Positions 37,612-45,467 of a stretch of 64,000 nt of DNA are shown here, one piece after another; position 1 is the first letter of the stretch; each line of letters begins with the position of its first letter. The translations under genes were made by a program, and so were the position numbers. The notes beneath the pieces are model-generated. The model made no database searches. It saw only the letters and a list, made by a program, of their open reading frames with translations, and was not told the DNA's origin. The stretch lies in the NCBI RefSeq assembly GCF_023712105.1, contig NZ_JAMLJI010000001.1, positions 930,001 through 994,000 on the forward strand. Reading direction: 5' to 3'. Source of the DNA: Larsenimonas suaedae (GTDB taxonomy: Bacteria > Pseudomonadota > Gammaproteobacteria > Pseudomonadales > Halomonadaceae).

Positions 37612-38408
37612 CTGAAAACGACACGCTTAACATGCTGGCCGCCGAGTACGTACTGGGCACCCTGGATGCGGATGACCGGGCAGACATCGCCAGGCGGCGT
37701 CTGCAAGAACCTGATCTGGACGCGCTGATTCTTGCCTGGGAGGCGCGCCTCGCCCCCCTGAGCGAGGAGGCTCTGCCGGTTTCACCGAGGCCCGAGCTTC
37801 GAACAGGGATCGACCAGCGTATCGATGCGCTCGAAGCCGAGGCCGCACGGCAGCAGACAGAACACTCACCGATTCACTGCTCAACGCAGCCACGACAGCC
37901 AGAATTACACCCGCCGCCCGACTCCCAGATCGAGGCGCTTCGTCGCCGGCTTGTCCGCTGGCAGTGGAGTACCGGCCTGGCCTGTGCCGCTGCCCTGGTT
38001 TTGGCCTTGATCCTTGCAAGCCCACTGGGCAACGCACCCAGCGACCCCTCGTTTGTTGCGGTATTCCAGCAAGATGACCGCCAGCCTGCGTTCATGCTAT
38101 CCGTCGACCTTTCCAACAGACAGCTACACGTGCGGCCGGTCTCCGCCGAGCCGGTAGCGGGAAAGTCCTACCAGCTGTGGATCAAGGATGACGCACTCGG
38201 GCCCACGCCCCGTTCGCTGGGCGTGCTCAACGACGACCTGAGTCTGGATATCCGCACGATGAGTGAGTACGACCCGGCACTGCTCAAGCGAGCAACCTTC
38301 GGGATCAGCATCGAACCCAGCGGCGGCTCCCCCACTGGCCAACCTACAGGCCCGGCCATTCACGGCGTTCTCTACCCGACCGGCCAGCCGGAAGGCCAAC
38401 ACCTATAA
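37608..38408 (+). CDS. RskA-like anti-sigma factor
   Basis: 266 residues. The cytoplasmic N-terminal part begins TENDTLNMLAAEYVLGTLDA, characteristic of anti-sigma-K/RskA proteins; a single membrane helix (about 125-147, TGLACAAALVLALILAS) is followed by a periplasmic RskA C-terminal domain (LSVDLSNRQLHVRPVSAEP, YQLWIKDD). GTG at 37608 overlaps the sigma stop; an upstream GTG at 37596 lies inside the sigma gene and is less likely. It should hold the sigma factor at the membrane until an envelope signal triggers release. Confidence 0.87.
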   Translation: MTENDTLNMLAAEYVLGTLDADDRADIARRRLQEPDLDALILAWEARLAPLSEEALPVSPRPELRTGIDQRIDALEAEAARQQTEHSPIHCSTQPRQPELHPPPDSQIEALRRRLVRWQWSTGLACAAALVLALILASPLGNAPSDPSFVAVFQQDDRQPAFMLSVDLSNRQLHVRPVSAEPVAGKSYQLWIKDDALGPTPRSLGVLNDDLSLDIRTMSEYDPALLKRATFGISIEPSGGSPTGQPTGPAIHGVLYPTGQPEGQHL

Positions 38409-38423
38409 TTTTTTCAATCGGCC

Positions 38424-38452
38424 TGAAACCCGACGCCCCCCTCTTACGTATC
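38424..38452 (+). promoter_or_regulatory. Candidate ECF-type promoter
   Basis: TGAAAC (38424-38429) and CGTATC (38447-38452) with a 17-base spacer resemble the GAAC/CGT promoter style used by ECF sigma factors. Placed about 80 bases before the DUF7282-like gene, as expected if the neighbouring sigma factor drives it. Not verified. Confidence 0.3.
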
Positions 38453-38529
38453 TATCAACATCCTCACTTGAGTCATAAGGCTTGAATGAGGAATGACACG
38501 ATAAAAAATGATGGACCAAGGAGCGAAAG

Positions 38530-38961
38530 ATGATGAACAAGCTGATGGCAAGTGCATGTGTATCCGTTTCTCTGATCGCCGCGACCAGCCTTGCACAGGC
38601 AGGCGACCATAAAGACATGCACCCCGGTGTTTGGGCCGATGATCAGTCCGTTTCAAGCGGCACCGTGACGGCAAAGAAAGTGATGGCTGATGAAAACGGC
38701 TGGCTGGTCGTGCATCGCACCAACGAAGACATGAAACCAGGCCCCGTGGTCGGCCATGCACCGCTCAAGAAGGGTAAGAACAAAGACGTTGCCGCAATTC
38801 TGACCGAAGACGTCAAACCCGGCGATCACCTAATGCTGATGGTGCATAGCGAAGAAGGCGGCATGAAAACCGGCGTCTTCGAGTACACCCTGGGCGCGAA
38901 AGAAGACGGCCCGATCAAGATGGATGGCAAATTGGTGCAGAAAGTCATTACCGCCGAGTAA
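38530..38961 (+). CDS. Secreted DUF7282-like protein
   Basis: 143 residues with a signal peptide (NKLMASACVSVSLIAATSLA, cleavage after AQA near residue 24). The mature part is a compact beta-rich domain: DQSVSSGTVTAKKVMADENG, WLVVHRTN and GHAPLKKGKNKDV resemble the DUF7282 pattern seen in bacterial and archaeal envelope proteins. An AAGGAG site precedes the double ATG. Adjacent to the ECF/RskA pair, it is likely a target of that sigma factor. A 10-bp GC hairpin follows its stop. Function unknown. Confidence 0.75.
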   Translation: MMNKLMASACVSVSLIAATSLAQAGDHKDMHPGVWADDQSVSSGTVTAKKVMADENGWLVVHRTNEDMKPGPVVGHAPLKKGKNKDVAAILTEDVKPGDHLMLMVHSEEGGMKTGVFEYTLGAKEDGPIKMDGKLVQKVITAE

Positions 38962-38985
38962 CGTCCAAAGCGCTCGCGCTTGATG

Positions 38986-39008
38986 ACGGGGCCGCCAAGC
39001 GGCCCCGT
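38986..39008 (+). terminator. GC-rich hairpin after DUF7282-like gene
   Basis: ACGGGGCCGC and GCGGCCCCGT form a perfect 10-bp stem with a 3-base loop, without a following T run. Likely a terminator or 3'-end protector. The stretch from here to 39289 holds no recognised feature. Confidence 0.6.
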
Positions 39009-39289
39009 ATCATTCCAGCTACCCGCAAAGATACTTCACGATACCTTCCTTGAAATGCTCGAACTGGCTAACCCTCATGAATGAGAGAAAGCGACAGTCA
39101 AATCAACTGAAAATGCCAGAGCCGTGAGAGAAATAAAAGTCACTTAATTGGAAACGACATCAAACCCATTCCAAACGAACTGCACCTACTCTTGCCCCCA
39201 CCAAACCCAGAATAAAACGCAGGCATTTCCGCTGCATTCGGCCAGAAAATGACACGTACAAAATCAATGTTTAACACTATGGCGGCATC

Positions 39290-39313
39290 AAAAAGCCCGC
39301 TCGGGGCGGGCTT
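39290..39313 (-). terminator. Intrinsic terminator of holin-like gene
   Basis: AAGCCCGC and GCGGGCTT pair across a 5-base loop, followed by T5 on the minus strand, 22 bases past the stop of the membrane-protein gene. Confidence 0.85.
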
Positions 39314-39334
39314 GTGCCTAGGTGCTGGGTTGGA

Positions 39335-39862
39335 TCATTTGTCGTAGTCGGAAATGTCCTTGAAGGTTCTGGCGACGGACTCGAACTTTTCACGCTCCTG
39401 ATCACGGCGAGAAGAGCCGAAAAAGAACTGGATCATGGCGGCAATCAAGGTGCCGAGCATGAAGCCAAGCACCGTATCGGCGAAACGCTGGCTGCTTTCG
39501 TCGACGCCCATGAAAGAGATCATTGATACATAGAACATGGTGAACACCGACCAGACGGACGCGAACCAGTAGATAAACTGCTTACTAAGCGTATCCTCCT
39601 GCTGAAGCTCCGCCACCTGCATCGCGCGGGCATCGGCTTTATCCGCCAATGTGTGTTTTTGAAGGTCGGCTTCGAGCTCCTTGGCTCTTAGTGCCCATTC
39701 CGGATCTTGTTCGATGGCCGCTTTTACTGATTCCGGGGTCGGGTCAGCCCCCAGAAGTGACGCAAGCGCTGTACCGATCGCGCCGCCCATGGGACCGCCA
39801 AGCGCTATGCCTAACGCTGGAGCAGTTTTGCTTACGATGCTGCCTATATCGGACCAATTCAT
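39335..39862 (-). CDS. Holin-like membrane protein with 2 C-terminal TM helices
   Basis: 175 residues from the ATG at 39862 (GGGGG upstream). N-terminal Gly/Ala-rich stretch ALGIALGGPMGGAIGTALA, a hydrophilic helical middle (AELQQEDTLSKQF) and two membrane helices, FIYWFASVWSVFTMFYVSMI and TVLGFMLGTLIAAMIQFFFG, with a basic tail. The layout is that of 3-TM-type phage holin proteins. No lysin is adjacent, so it may be a prophage remnant close to the tRNA scar. Identification is by topology only. Confidence 0.55.
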   Translation of the reverse strand: MNWSDIGSIVSKTAPALGIALGGPMGGAIGTALASLLGADPTPESVKAAIEQDPEWALRAKELEADLQKHTLADKADARAMQVAELQQEDTLSKQFIYWFASVWSVFTMFYVSMISFMGVDESSQRFADTVLGFMLGTLIAAMIQFFFGSSRRDQEREKFESVARTFKDISDYDK

Positions 39863-40272
39863 CGTGCACCCCCTGCGTGTCGTTTGCCTACGCCTAAAAG
39901 GATGCAATGAGCCCCATTAAATTAGAATAAACTCATAGTGTATTGCATTATGTTACTCTAAGCAACAAAAACACCGAACTACGAGCCCTTATTTACCGCT
40001 TTCATCGCTACAGAGTGCTATGACCTGCTCCATCGACCTCAACTTATACGCCAGAACAGACACCGCCAGGCTAAAAATTAGGGAGCGCTCTCCAATAAGT
40101 AAGCGCCATGCTCATTCAAGACACTGCTACGCCAGCATGCCTGCCCAAGCGGGAAAGAACATGACTATGGGGCGTTCCCGTTCTCGAGCGCACACCTTTA
40201 TTCGTACATGTTTGATCAACGACCGGATGAAATCAGGGGGGCGTTACAAGCTTTTCCGAGATCCGTTGCGAT

Positions 40273-40512
40273 CAAACCGCAACCAAGTCAGAAAATGAAG
40301 GTCGAAATAGGGGCAAGAACTAGATAAGTAACTGATTCGAATGGTGGGCCCAGTAGGACTTGAACCTACGACCAAGGGATTATGAGTGCAACGAAAAGCA
40401 AAATCGGACCGCGCCTGCAATGCGGTTTACTATGTTTTTCAGTTACTTGAGGAATTCCATGCTTTACATGATGAGCATTGGCTGCGATCAATCAGCAACC
40501 AAACCGCAACCA
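40273..40512. repeat. Repeated CAAACCGCAACCA motifs flanking tRNA scar
   Basis: The 13-base CAAACCGCAACCA occurs at 40273-40285 and 40500-40512, and the inverted core GCGGTTT at 40422-40428. They bracket the tRNA-Met fragment and look like arm-type binding sites of a tyrosine recombinase around an attachment core. No intact integrase gene is seen between 39863 and 40603, where no other gene is supported. Confidence 0.4.
40342..40386 (-). tRNA. 3' half of tRNA-Met(CAU): attachment-site remnant
   Basis: On the minus strand CTCATAATCCC (anticodon loop with CAT at 40382-40384) is followed by the variable loop, the T-arm GTAGGTTCAAGTCCTAC, the 3' acceptor strand TGGGCCC and an encoded CCA. The 5' half is absent: upstream bases cannot form the anticodon stem. 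This is the classic scar of integration into the 3' end of a tRNA. Because the missing half lies to the right, the chromosome is on the left (below 40342) and the element starts right of 40386, with the restored tRNA-Met expected beyond it. Confidence 0.8.
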
Positions 40513-40603
40513 GCTTTGTATAAAGCTAAAGCCTGCCGCTTGAAACAAGATCAAACAGGAAGAGCTTTGCCAACACTCGCCCGGTTTGATGCTTATGTGA
40601 ATA

Positions 40604-41882
40604 TCAACGTGCCGGCAGTACGAGTATGGCGCGAAAATCGTTAACGTTGGTACGAGTCGGTCCGGTCAAAATTAAATCATCAAGCGCTTCGAAAAAGCTG
40701 TAAGCGTCATTGTTATCGAGCGCCACTTCGATTGAGAGGCTAATCTCGTTTGCCCGTCCCCAGCACGACGGTGAAATAATCGCGCCAGCGTTGTCCTCGG
40801 AACCGTCGATGCCATCGGTGTCGATGGCGAGTGCATGAATGCCGCTTGCGCCCTTGAGCGCCTGAAAAAGCCCCAGTAGATACTCAACGTTGCGCCCACC
40901 GCGACCTTGGCTCTTGACTGTGACACTGGTTTCGCCGCTTGAAAGCAACAAGAGCGGATGCTTGAGGCCGTTCTGTAGGTCGGGGGCCATCTTTGCATGC
41001 CCACGCCCCAGATCGCGGGCTTCGCCTTCGAGATCGTCACCCAGTACGCGCCCATCTATCCCGAGCATATGGGCGCACTGTTGTGCCGCCTCGAGCGCAT
41101 CGGCCGCTTTGGCGAGCACAAATGACTCATCGCGCTCGAACTCGACACCACTCGGTTTCGGCACGCTTGTTTCGATCGTTAAATGCTGCCGAATCCCGGG
41201 CGCAATCTCTATATCGCGAGTTTCAAGGATCTCCAGCGCCTGAGCAGGAGTCGAGTTATCAGGTAACGTTGGGCCTGAGGCGACAAGACAAGGATCATCG
41301 CCTGGCACATCCGAAATCAGATAGGTGATGACCCGCGCCGGATGTGCCGCTGCAGCAAGCCTGCCACTCTTGATAGCCGAAAGATGACGCCTGACGGTGT
41401 TAATCTCGTGAATCGGCGCTCCGCTTCGCAACAGCGACTTGTTGATTTCGCGCTTCTGATCGAGCGTGAGTGTGCCGCCGGGCAGCGACATCAGTGAAGA
41501 GCCACCGCCGGAAATCAGCGTAATCACCAGATCGTTCTCACCAAGTGGTGTAACGACGTCGAGCATCCTCTGAGCGGCTCACGCTCCCTGATCGTCCGGC
41601 ATTGGATGAGAGGCTTCGAGCACATCAATATACCGACACGATTCGGCATGACCGTGACGCGTTACTACCACGCCTGATAGTAAGCATTCGGGATAACGTT
41701 CAAGCCATGCATTCTCGAGTGCGCTTCCCATGGCGGTGGCGGCCTCGCCGCCGCCGATAACTACGGTTTTTCCCAGGGGGAGCCTCCGGCAGCCATTGTG
41801 CCGTCAGCCGAGCGGGATGTACTACATCCACGGCATAACGTGAAAGTTCCAAAAGCCAGTTACGTATCTCTTCAGAACTCAT
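40604..41882 (-). pseudogene. Glycerate 2-kinase (MOFRL/TtuD family), broken
   Basis: Clear match to the GckA/TtuD glycerate kinase family: start [61 protein letters not shown], and C-terminal ALAIDTDGIDGSEDNAGAI. Two lesions are visible. A one-base slip in the C5/G3/A5 run near 41765-41780 shifts the frame after LPEAPPGK, and an in-frame TGA at 41579-41581 interrupts the sequence after PMPDDQGA. The remaining 320-residue open frame lacks the N-terminal kinase part. The neighbour is a broken anion symporter, so a glycerate/hydroxypyruvate-type locus has decayed here. Confidence 0.85.
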
Positions 41883-41922
41883 CAATGAAGAAAAGTCACT
41901 GATGAGTTTTCGCCATTAGAAT

Positions 41923-41943
41923 GAGCGCCGTAGCCAGGCGCTC
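41923..41943 (-). other. Hairpin between symporter fragment and kinase pseudogene
   Basis: GAGCGCC and GGCGCTC form a 7-bp stem with a 7-base loop in the 107-base gap; no T run follows. Probably an old intercistronic element. Confidence 0.35.
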
Positions 41944-41989
41944 GGTTGGAGACAGAATCACGATTCGGCTTGCAAACCGGATCGGTTGA

Positions 41990-42476
41990 TTACCCCTCGG
42001 GAAAGAACGGCCAGATCATCGGGAGCAGAATGACACACACCAGATAACCAACTACCACCCGCGGCAGCCCCGCCTTGACGTAGTCATTGAACCGATAGCC
42101 ACCTACACCCAGCACCATGGTATTGGCGGGCATACCGAGCGGTGTGGCAAACGCACACGAGCCGCCGATACAAATCGCCATCAGCACAGCACTTGGATCG
42201 GCATCGATACCAATTGCAATCGCGCCACCGCTCGGAGCAAGAAGTGCCGTGGTTGCCGTGTTGGACATGAACTGGGAAAGCCCCGCCGAGATCACGAACA
42301 GTACGCTCAATAAAAGCCTTGGCGACGGCGCTGAGCCGAGAAAATCGACCACGCTCTCGGCCAACATACTGCTAAGCCCGGTCTTTTATATATCGCGCTC
42401 ACCAATACGCCGGCGATCAACACCGCCGTGACCGACATCGCCGCTGCCAGGGCCAGGCGCGGTGCCTCTGAAGCGA
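41990..42476 (-). pseudogene. SLC13/DASS-type anion symporter, C-terminal fragment
   Basis: The open part (41990-42367) carries LLSVLFVISAGLSQFMSNTA and GGSCAFATPLGMPANTMVLG, then VGGYRFNDYVKAGLPRVVVG, the conserved second half of divalent-anion:sodium symporters. Upstream, another frame continues the homology (RLALAAAMSVTAVLIAGVLV up to about 42476), so a frameshift near 42375 separates the two. The first several hundred residues are missing, replaced by unrelated sequence. Probably once supplied glycerate or a dicarboxylate to the adjacent kinase. Confidence 0.7.
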
Positions 42477-42496
42477 CACCCCCAAAGGAGACCACC

Positions 42497-42646
42497 GTGG
42501 ATCGCGAAAAACTGATTGCCGCGCCCGGTCTGGCGAATGACGCCATCGACGAACAGATCAACCAGAAAATTGCCGCGTTGAAGGCCGGCAGCGACGACAC
42601 CGAGGCGCTGCGCAAGGTGCTCGATGCCAACGCCGTCGCGGCTTAG
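42497..42646 (+). CDS. Small acidic helical protein (hypothetical)
   Basis: 49 residues from a GTG at 42497 with AAGGAG six bases upstream, a very good site. DREKLIAAPGLANDAIDEQI and the following segment to NAVAA form one amphipathic helical protein, with no signal or membrane segment. It starts about 20 bases after the point where the antisense symporter homology stops, so it belongs to the sequence inserted there. Not recognised. The following 257 bases (42647-42903) hold nothing I can identify. Confidence 0.5.
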   Translation: MDREKLIAAPGLANDAIDEQINQKIAALKAGSDDTEALRKVLDANAVAA

Positions 42647-42903
42647 AAGACTAGCACCAGTTTCCGAGTTACCCTTTCGCAGTTCACCATCGAGCAGGCG
42701 CTTTATACATCGGCGCTCACGGCAGGACCTGCCACATCAATATAATTGACCGAAGTATATTCAGCGCAACATGGTGGAGCGCCTATTTGACTGGCTGAGT
42801 GAAAAGCCGGCCAGCAGTTTCAGGGCCATGGTGAGACTGGTCTGTGCATCGAGCGATGCGTGAAAGCTGACTTTTCGAACAGAATCTGATCGTAGGCGAA
42901 CGA

Positions 42904-44532
42904 TCAGGCGGTTTTTTTGCCATCGTATCCGACATCGTTCGGGGACAGGCCCGACTCCGTAGCTGTCGTAACGATATCGGCTGTATTAGCAGCAACGTCA
43001 ATATCTGAAGGTAAAGCAACCTGGCAGCGTTTTTTGACAACACCCAAGACAATGGGGTTAACCATTTTGTAGGCAAACACGCGCCGATTTTGAGCGGCAT
43101 GCATTTCCTTAAGCCTATGGGCCAAGGGGACAACTGTTTCGGCCTGATCATCGGTATCGTTGCCCTCCTGAAGGATACGAACAACTTCATCGGCCTCCTT
43201 CTGTGTCAGCAGGTGAGCACTGGCAAGAGATGCAAATATTTCCTGCATGATCGCCAGCATCTTCTTCCCGTCGTCTTCGATAAGCAGATCCATGCCATAA
43301 CTGGTGACCTTCGATGCTCCATAACCTGCCACCAGAGAACCTGCCAGCGCGGTACCCATTACAATTACCGTACCGGCACCCGGTAATACGATACCGGCTA
43401 GCGCAACGCCTCCGAGATACCCGCCTGCACCGCCAAAAACACCTGCTCCTGTTTTTGAAACATTCTTGGTGAGCTGCTGCCACGAAATCCGATTTTTGAA
43501 GACGTCAATGAAATCAGGCACTGACATCACCGTTGTGGTAACAGCGCTGGCGATAACGGAAGAACGAATAAGCTTCGACGCAGAATTTAGAGCTTTGCCA
43601 CCACCGCCGGTCATGGCCTTGGCACCATTAAGCCCAATTTTTTTGACCAGCCAGTCAGAGGCCGGTTTTAACGCCTTGTCAATGCCGGTACGTCCGAGCT
43701 GGGAGGTGATAACACTGCTTGCCCAAGCAATACCTCCGACTCTGATGCCCGTTTTACAACTTTCTTGCAGTGCTTGACCGGGTGTCATGTCGTTCCAGAT
43801 GCAGACTGCAAAAGTAATAATACCGCTGATTCCCATTGCAGTGCCGGCCACTCGAAGCCCATTGATCGCATCAAATTTCAGACTATCGATATTACCGAAT
43901 TTGGCTACATTCTGAGCCTGTCTATAAGTAAAGCGGCTTTTGATAATCAGGTTTTCTGCTTGTGCAGGGTCGCTAACTCCTTGTACTTCACCCCGTTGTA
44001 TGCGTCGCTGCATTTCACTAATGGCAGCATCATATTTATCTGAGGGCACTTCGATACGCATGGGCTTTTGATCCTGCATATATCTGAAAGTGCCGTCTTT
44101 GAAGCAGGCATCAATACAACCCTTGCCAGTCTGATAAAACTTGGTTTGAATATGCTGGCCATCAACCAGACGATCAGCACCATTTTTAGCGTTATCACCC
44201 CCTACAATACTTGCATCTTTTAACCTTATACGGTCATAAAGATGGTTGATTTTTTCTGCAGCAAAACCGTGCCCATTACGAGCATTGAAAATAAGCTGAT
44301 CGCTCACAATCTGGGCATTACTATTTACGCCTCCTGCCGTTCCCACATATTCAAATGTACTGTGGCGTAATGCATCTGCTAATGCTGCACCTAAAACAAT
44401 ATCGGGTATTTCATTACGGCTTTCTTTTTCTTTCTCGAACAAACGCTGAGTAAAATTAGTAGCCTCGGCGATCTGCCCCTTTGTGGAATCCATAAGATCA
44501 GAAATAGATTTCTTATCAAACATATTGAACAA
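42904..44532 (-). CDS. Nuclease-like plus glycine-rich membrane protein (unknown)
   Basis: About 542 residues. The N-terminal 200 residues are soluble, with GADRLVDGQHIQTKFYQTGK, whose spaced Asp and the Q-x-K form resemble a PD-(D/E)XK nuclease core, followed by RIEVPSDKYDAAISEMQRRI. The middle has several hydrophobic helices (VAGTAMGISGIITFAVCIW, VIASAVTTTVMSVPDF) and a glycine-zipper run FGGAGGYLGGVALAGIVLPG. The C-terminal 110 residues are helical (KKMLAIMQEIFASLASAHLL). I recall similar uncharacterised proteins in gut bacteria but no function. Start uncertain: TTG 44532 has AAGGG eight bases upstream, ATG at 44523 is next. GC content is lower than the chromosome. Confidence 0.65.
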   Translation of the reverse strand: MFNMFDKKSISDLMDSTKGQIAEATNFTQRLFEKEKESRNEIPDIVLGAALADALRHSTFEYVGTAGGVNSNAQIVSDQLIFNARNGHGFAAEKINHLYDRIRLKDASIVGGDNAKNGADRLVDGQHIQTKFYQTGKGCIDACFKDGTFRYMQDQKPMRIEVPSDKYDAAISEMQRRIQRGEVQGVSDPAQAENLIIKSRFTYRQAQNVAKFGNIDSLKFDAINGLRVAGTAMGISGIITFAVCIWNDMTPGQALQESCKTGIRVGGIAWASSVITSQLGRTGIDKALKPASDWLVKKIGLNGAKAMTGGGGKALNSASKLIRSSVIASAVTTTVMSVPDFIDVFKNRISWQQLTKNVSKTGAGVFGGAGGYLGGVALAGIVLPGAGTVIVMGTALAGSLVAGYGASKVTSYGMDLLIEDDGKKMLAIMQEIFASLASAHLLTQKEADEVVRILQEGNDTDDQAETVVPLAHRLKEMHAAQNRRVFAYKMVNPIVLGVVKKRCQVALPSDIDVAANTADIVTTATESGLSPNDVGYDGKKTA

Positions 44533-44874
44533 TGACGTTTCCCTTTTTGAATTTTCTATGGAATTTTCCGCAGTCAATGCCACAGCATGGCCCAATAAAA
44601 TTAATTATCGGCTTCAATATGCAAAAATTGAGCTTTTTATCAGTGTGTTATCAACAAAATTGATGGTGTTCGCCATATCCTCTAACCGGATAGGTATTTC
44701 ATGAAGGTCAAATAAAAGGATAGAAGCCGAGGCAGCATGTTCATTGCTAAACATGCAGATTAGAAGACGTTAGAGAAAAACGATTTTCACATCAATGAAC
44801 TATTATTGTCGCCATCTCCGATCACTGTACACATATCTCACGTTTACCAACGCTGCTGCTCAACGGTTTCTCCC

Positions 44875-45324
44875 TTAGTCCATATACTGCAGGTCGAGAA
44901 AACGGCGAATACGCTCATTGGTCCAGTCTAATGCGGCTTGGTAAACGCACCCCACTACATATTCCACCACGTCATCCTTCAGGACCGGATCGGGTTCTCG
45001 CTCCTTCTCGAGTTCGCAGTCCCAGTCCTCGCCCTGCTCAGTGATTAGCCAGATCGCTTCCAACTCGTGAAGCTGCAACTCGTCGACGTAGGCCACTACA
45101 AAGGCATATATCACCTGCTCATAGGCACTCCAGTAGAGGGATTGCTCGATCTGAAGCTGCACGCAGATTTCATCCCAAACGTTCGCTAAGCCCGAATCAT
45201 CTCCCGAGAGAAGGCCGTTGACCGGCATTACCTGGAGCGCTCGTATAGCCTTCCTGACCAAATGCCCACGAAGATCATCAGCAAGATCTCTAATAATTTT
45301 GGATTCTGAAAGCGAGCGCGGCAC
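44875..45324 (-). CDS. Hypothetical helical acidic protein
   Basis: About 149 residues from a GTG at 45324 with AAGG six bases upstream; the open frame reaches 45375. Mostly helical: LADDLRGHLVRKAIRALQVM near the start, then a hydrophobic VIYAFVVAYVDELQLHELEA and a C-terminal VVGCVYQAALDWTNERIRRF. No catalytic motif or signal peptide seen. It lies downstream of the broken GmrSD-like gene and may belong to the same acquisition. Function unknown. Confidence 0.55.
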   Translation of the reverse strand: MPRSLSESKIIRDLADDLRGHLVRKAIRALQVMPVNGLLSGDDSGLANVWDEICVQLQIEQSLYWSAYEQVIYAFVVAYVDELQLHELEAIWLITEQGEDWDCELEKEREPDPVLKDDVVEYVVGCVYQAALDWTNERIRRFLDLQYMD

Positions 45325-45467
45325 GGAACACCTTTTAAACAAGTTGCAGCCCACCAATCGCAGGCTGCAGTACAAAATCCTATCGGCCGAGTTTGGCTAT
45401 GCTTTAACCTGCACCAGATACACAGTACAAGCTAACTATGCGTGTTTTTTTTGATGACGTGTGAAGG

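Noticed and set aside
40020-40298. 92-codon plus-strand frame as an integrase remnant
   Set aside because: No tyrosine-recombinase catalytic motif is visible; only the adjacent repeats suggest integration.
40342-40420. Complete functional tRNA-Met
   Set aside because: The 5' strand of the anticodon stem, the D-arm and the 5' acceptor strand are absent next to the fragment.
42783-43190. Minus-strand 135-codon frame overlapping the end of the nuclease-like gene
   Set aside because: Mostly an alternative frame of the larger gene; its unique tail (42783-42903) has no recognisable homology.
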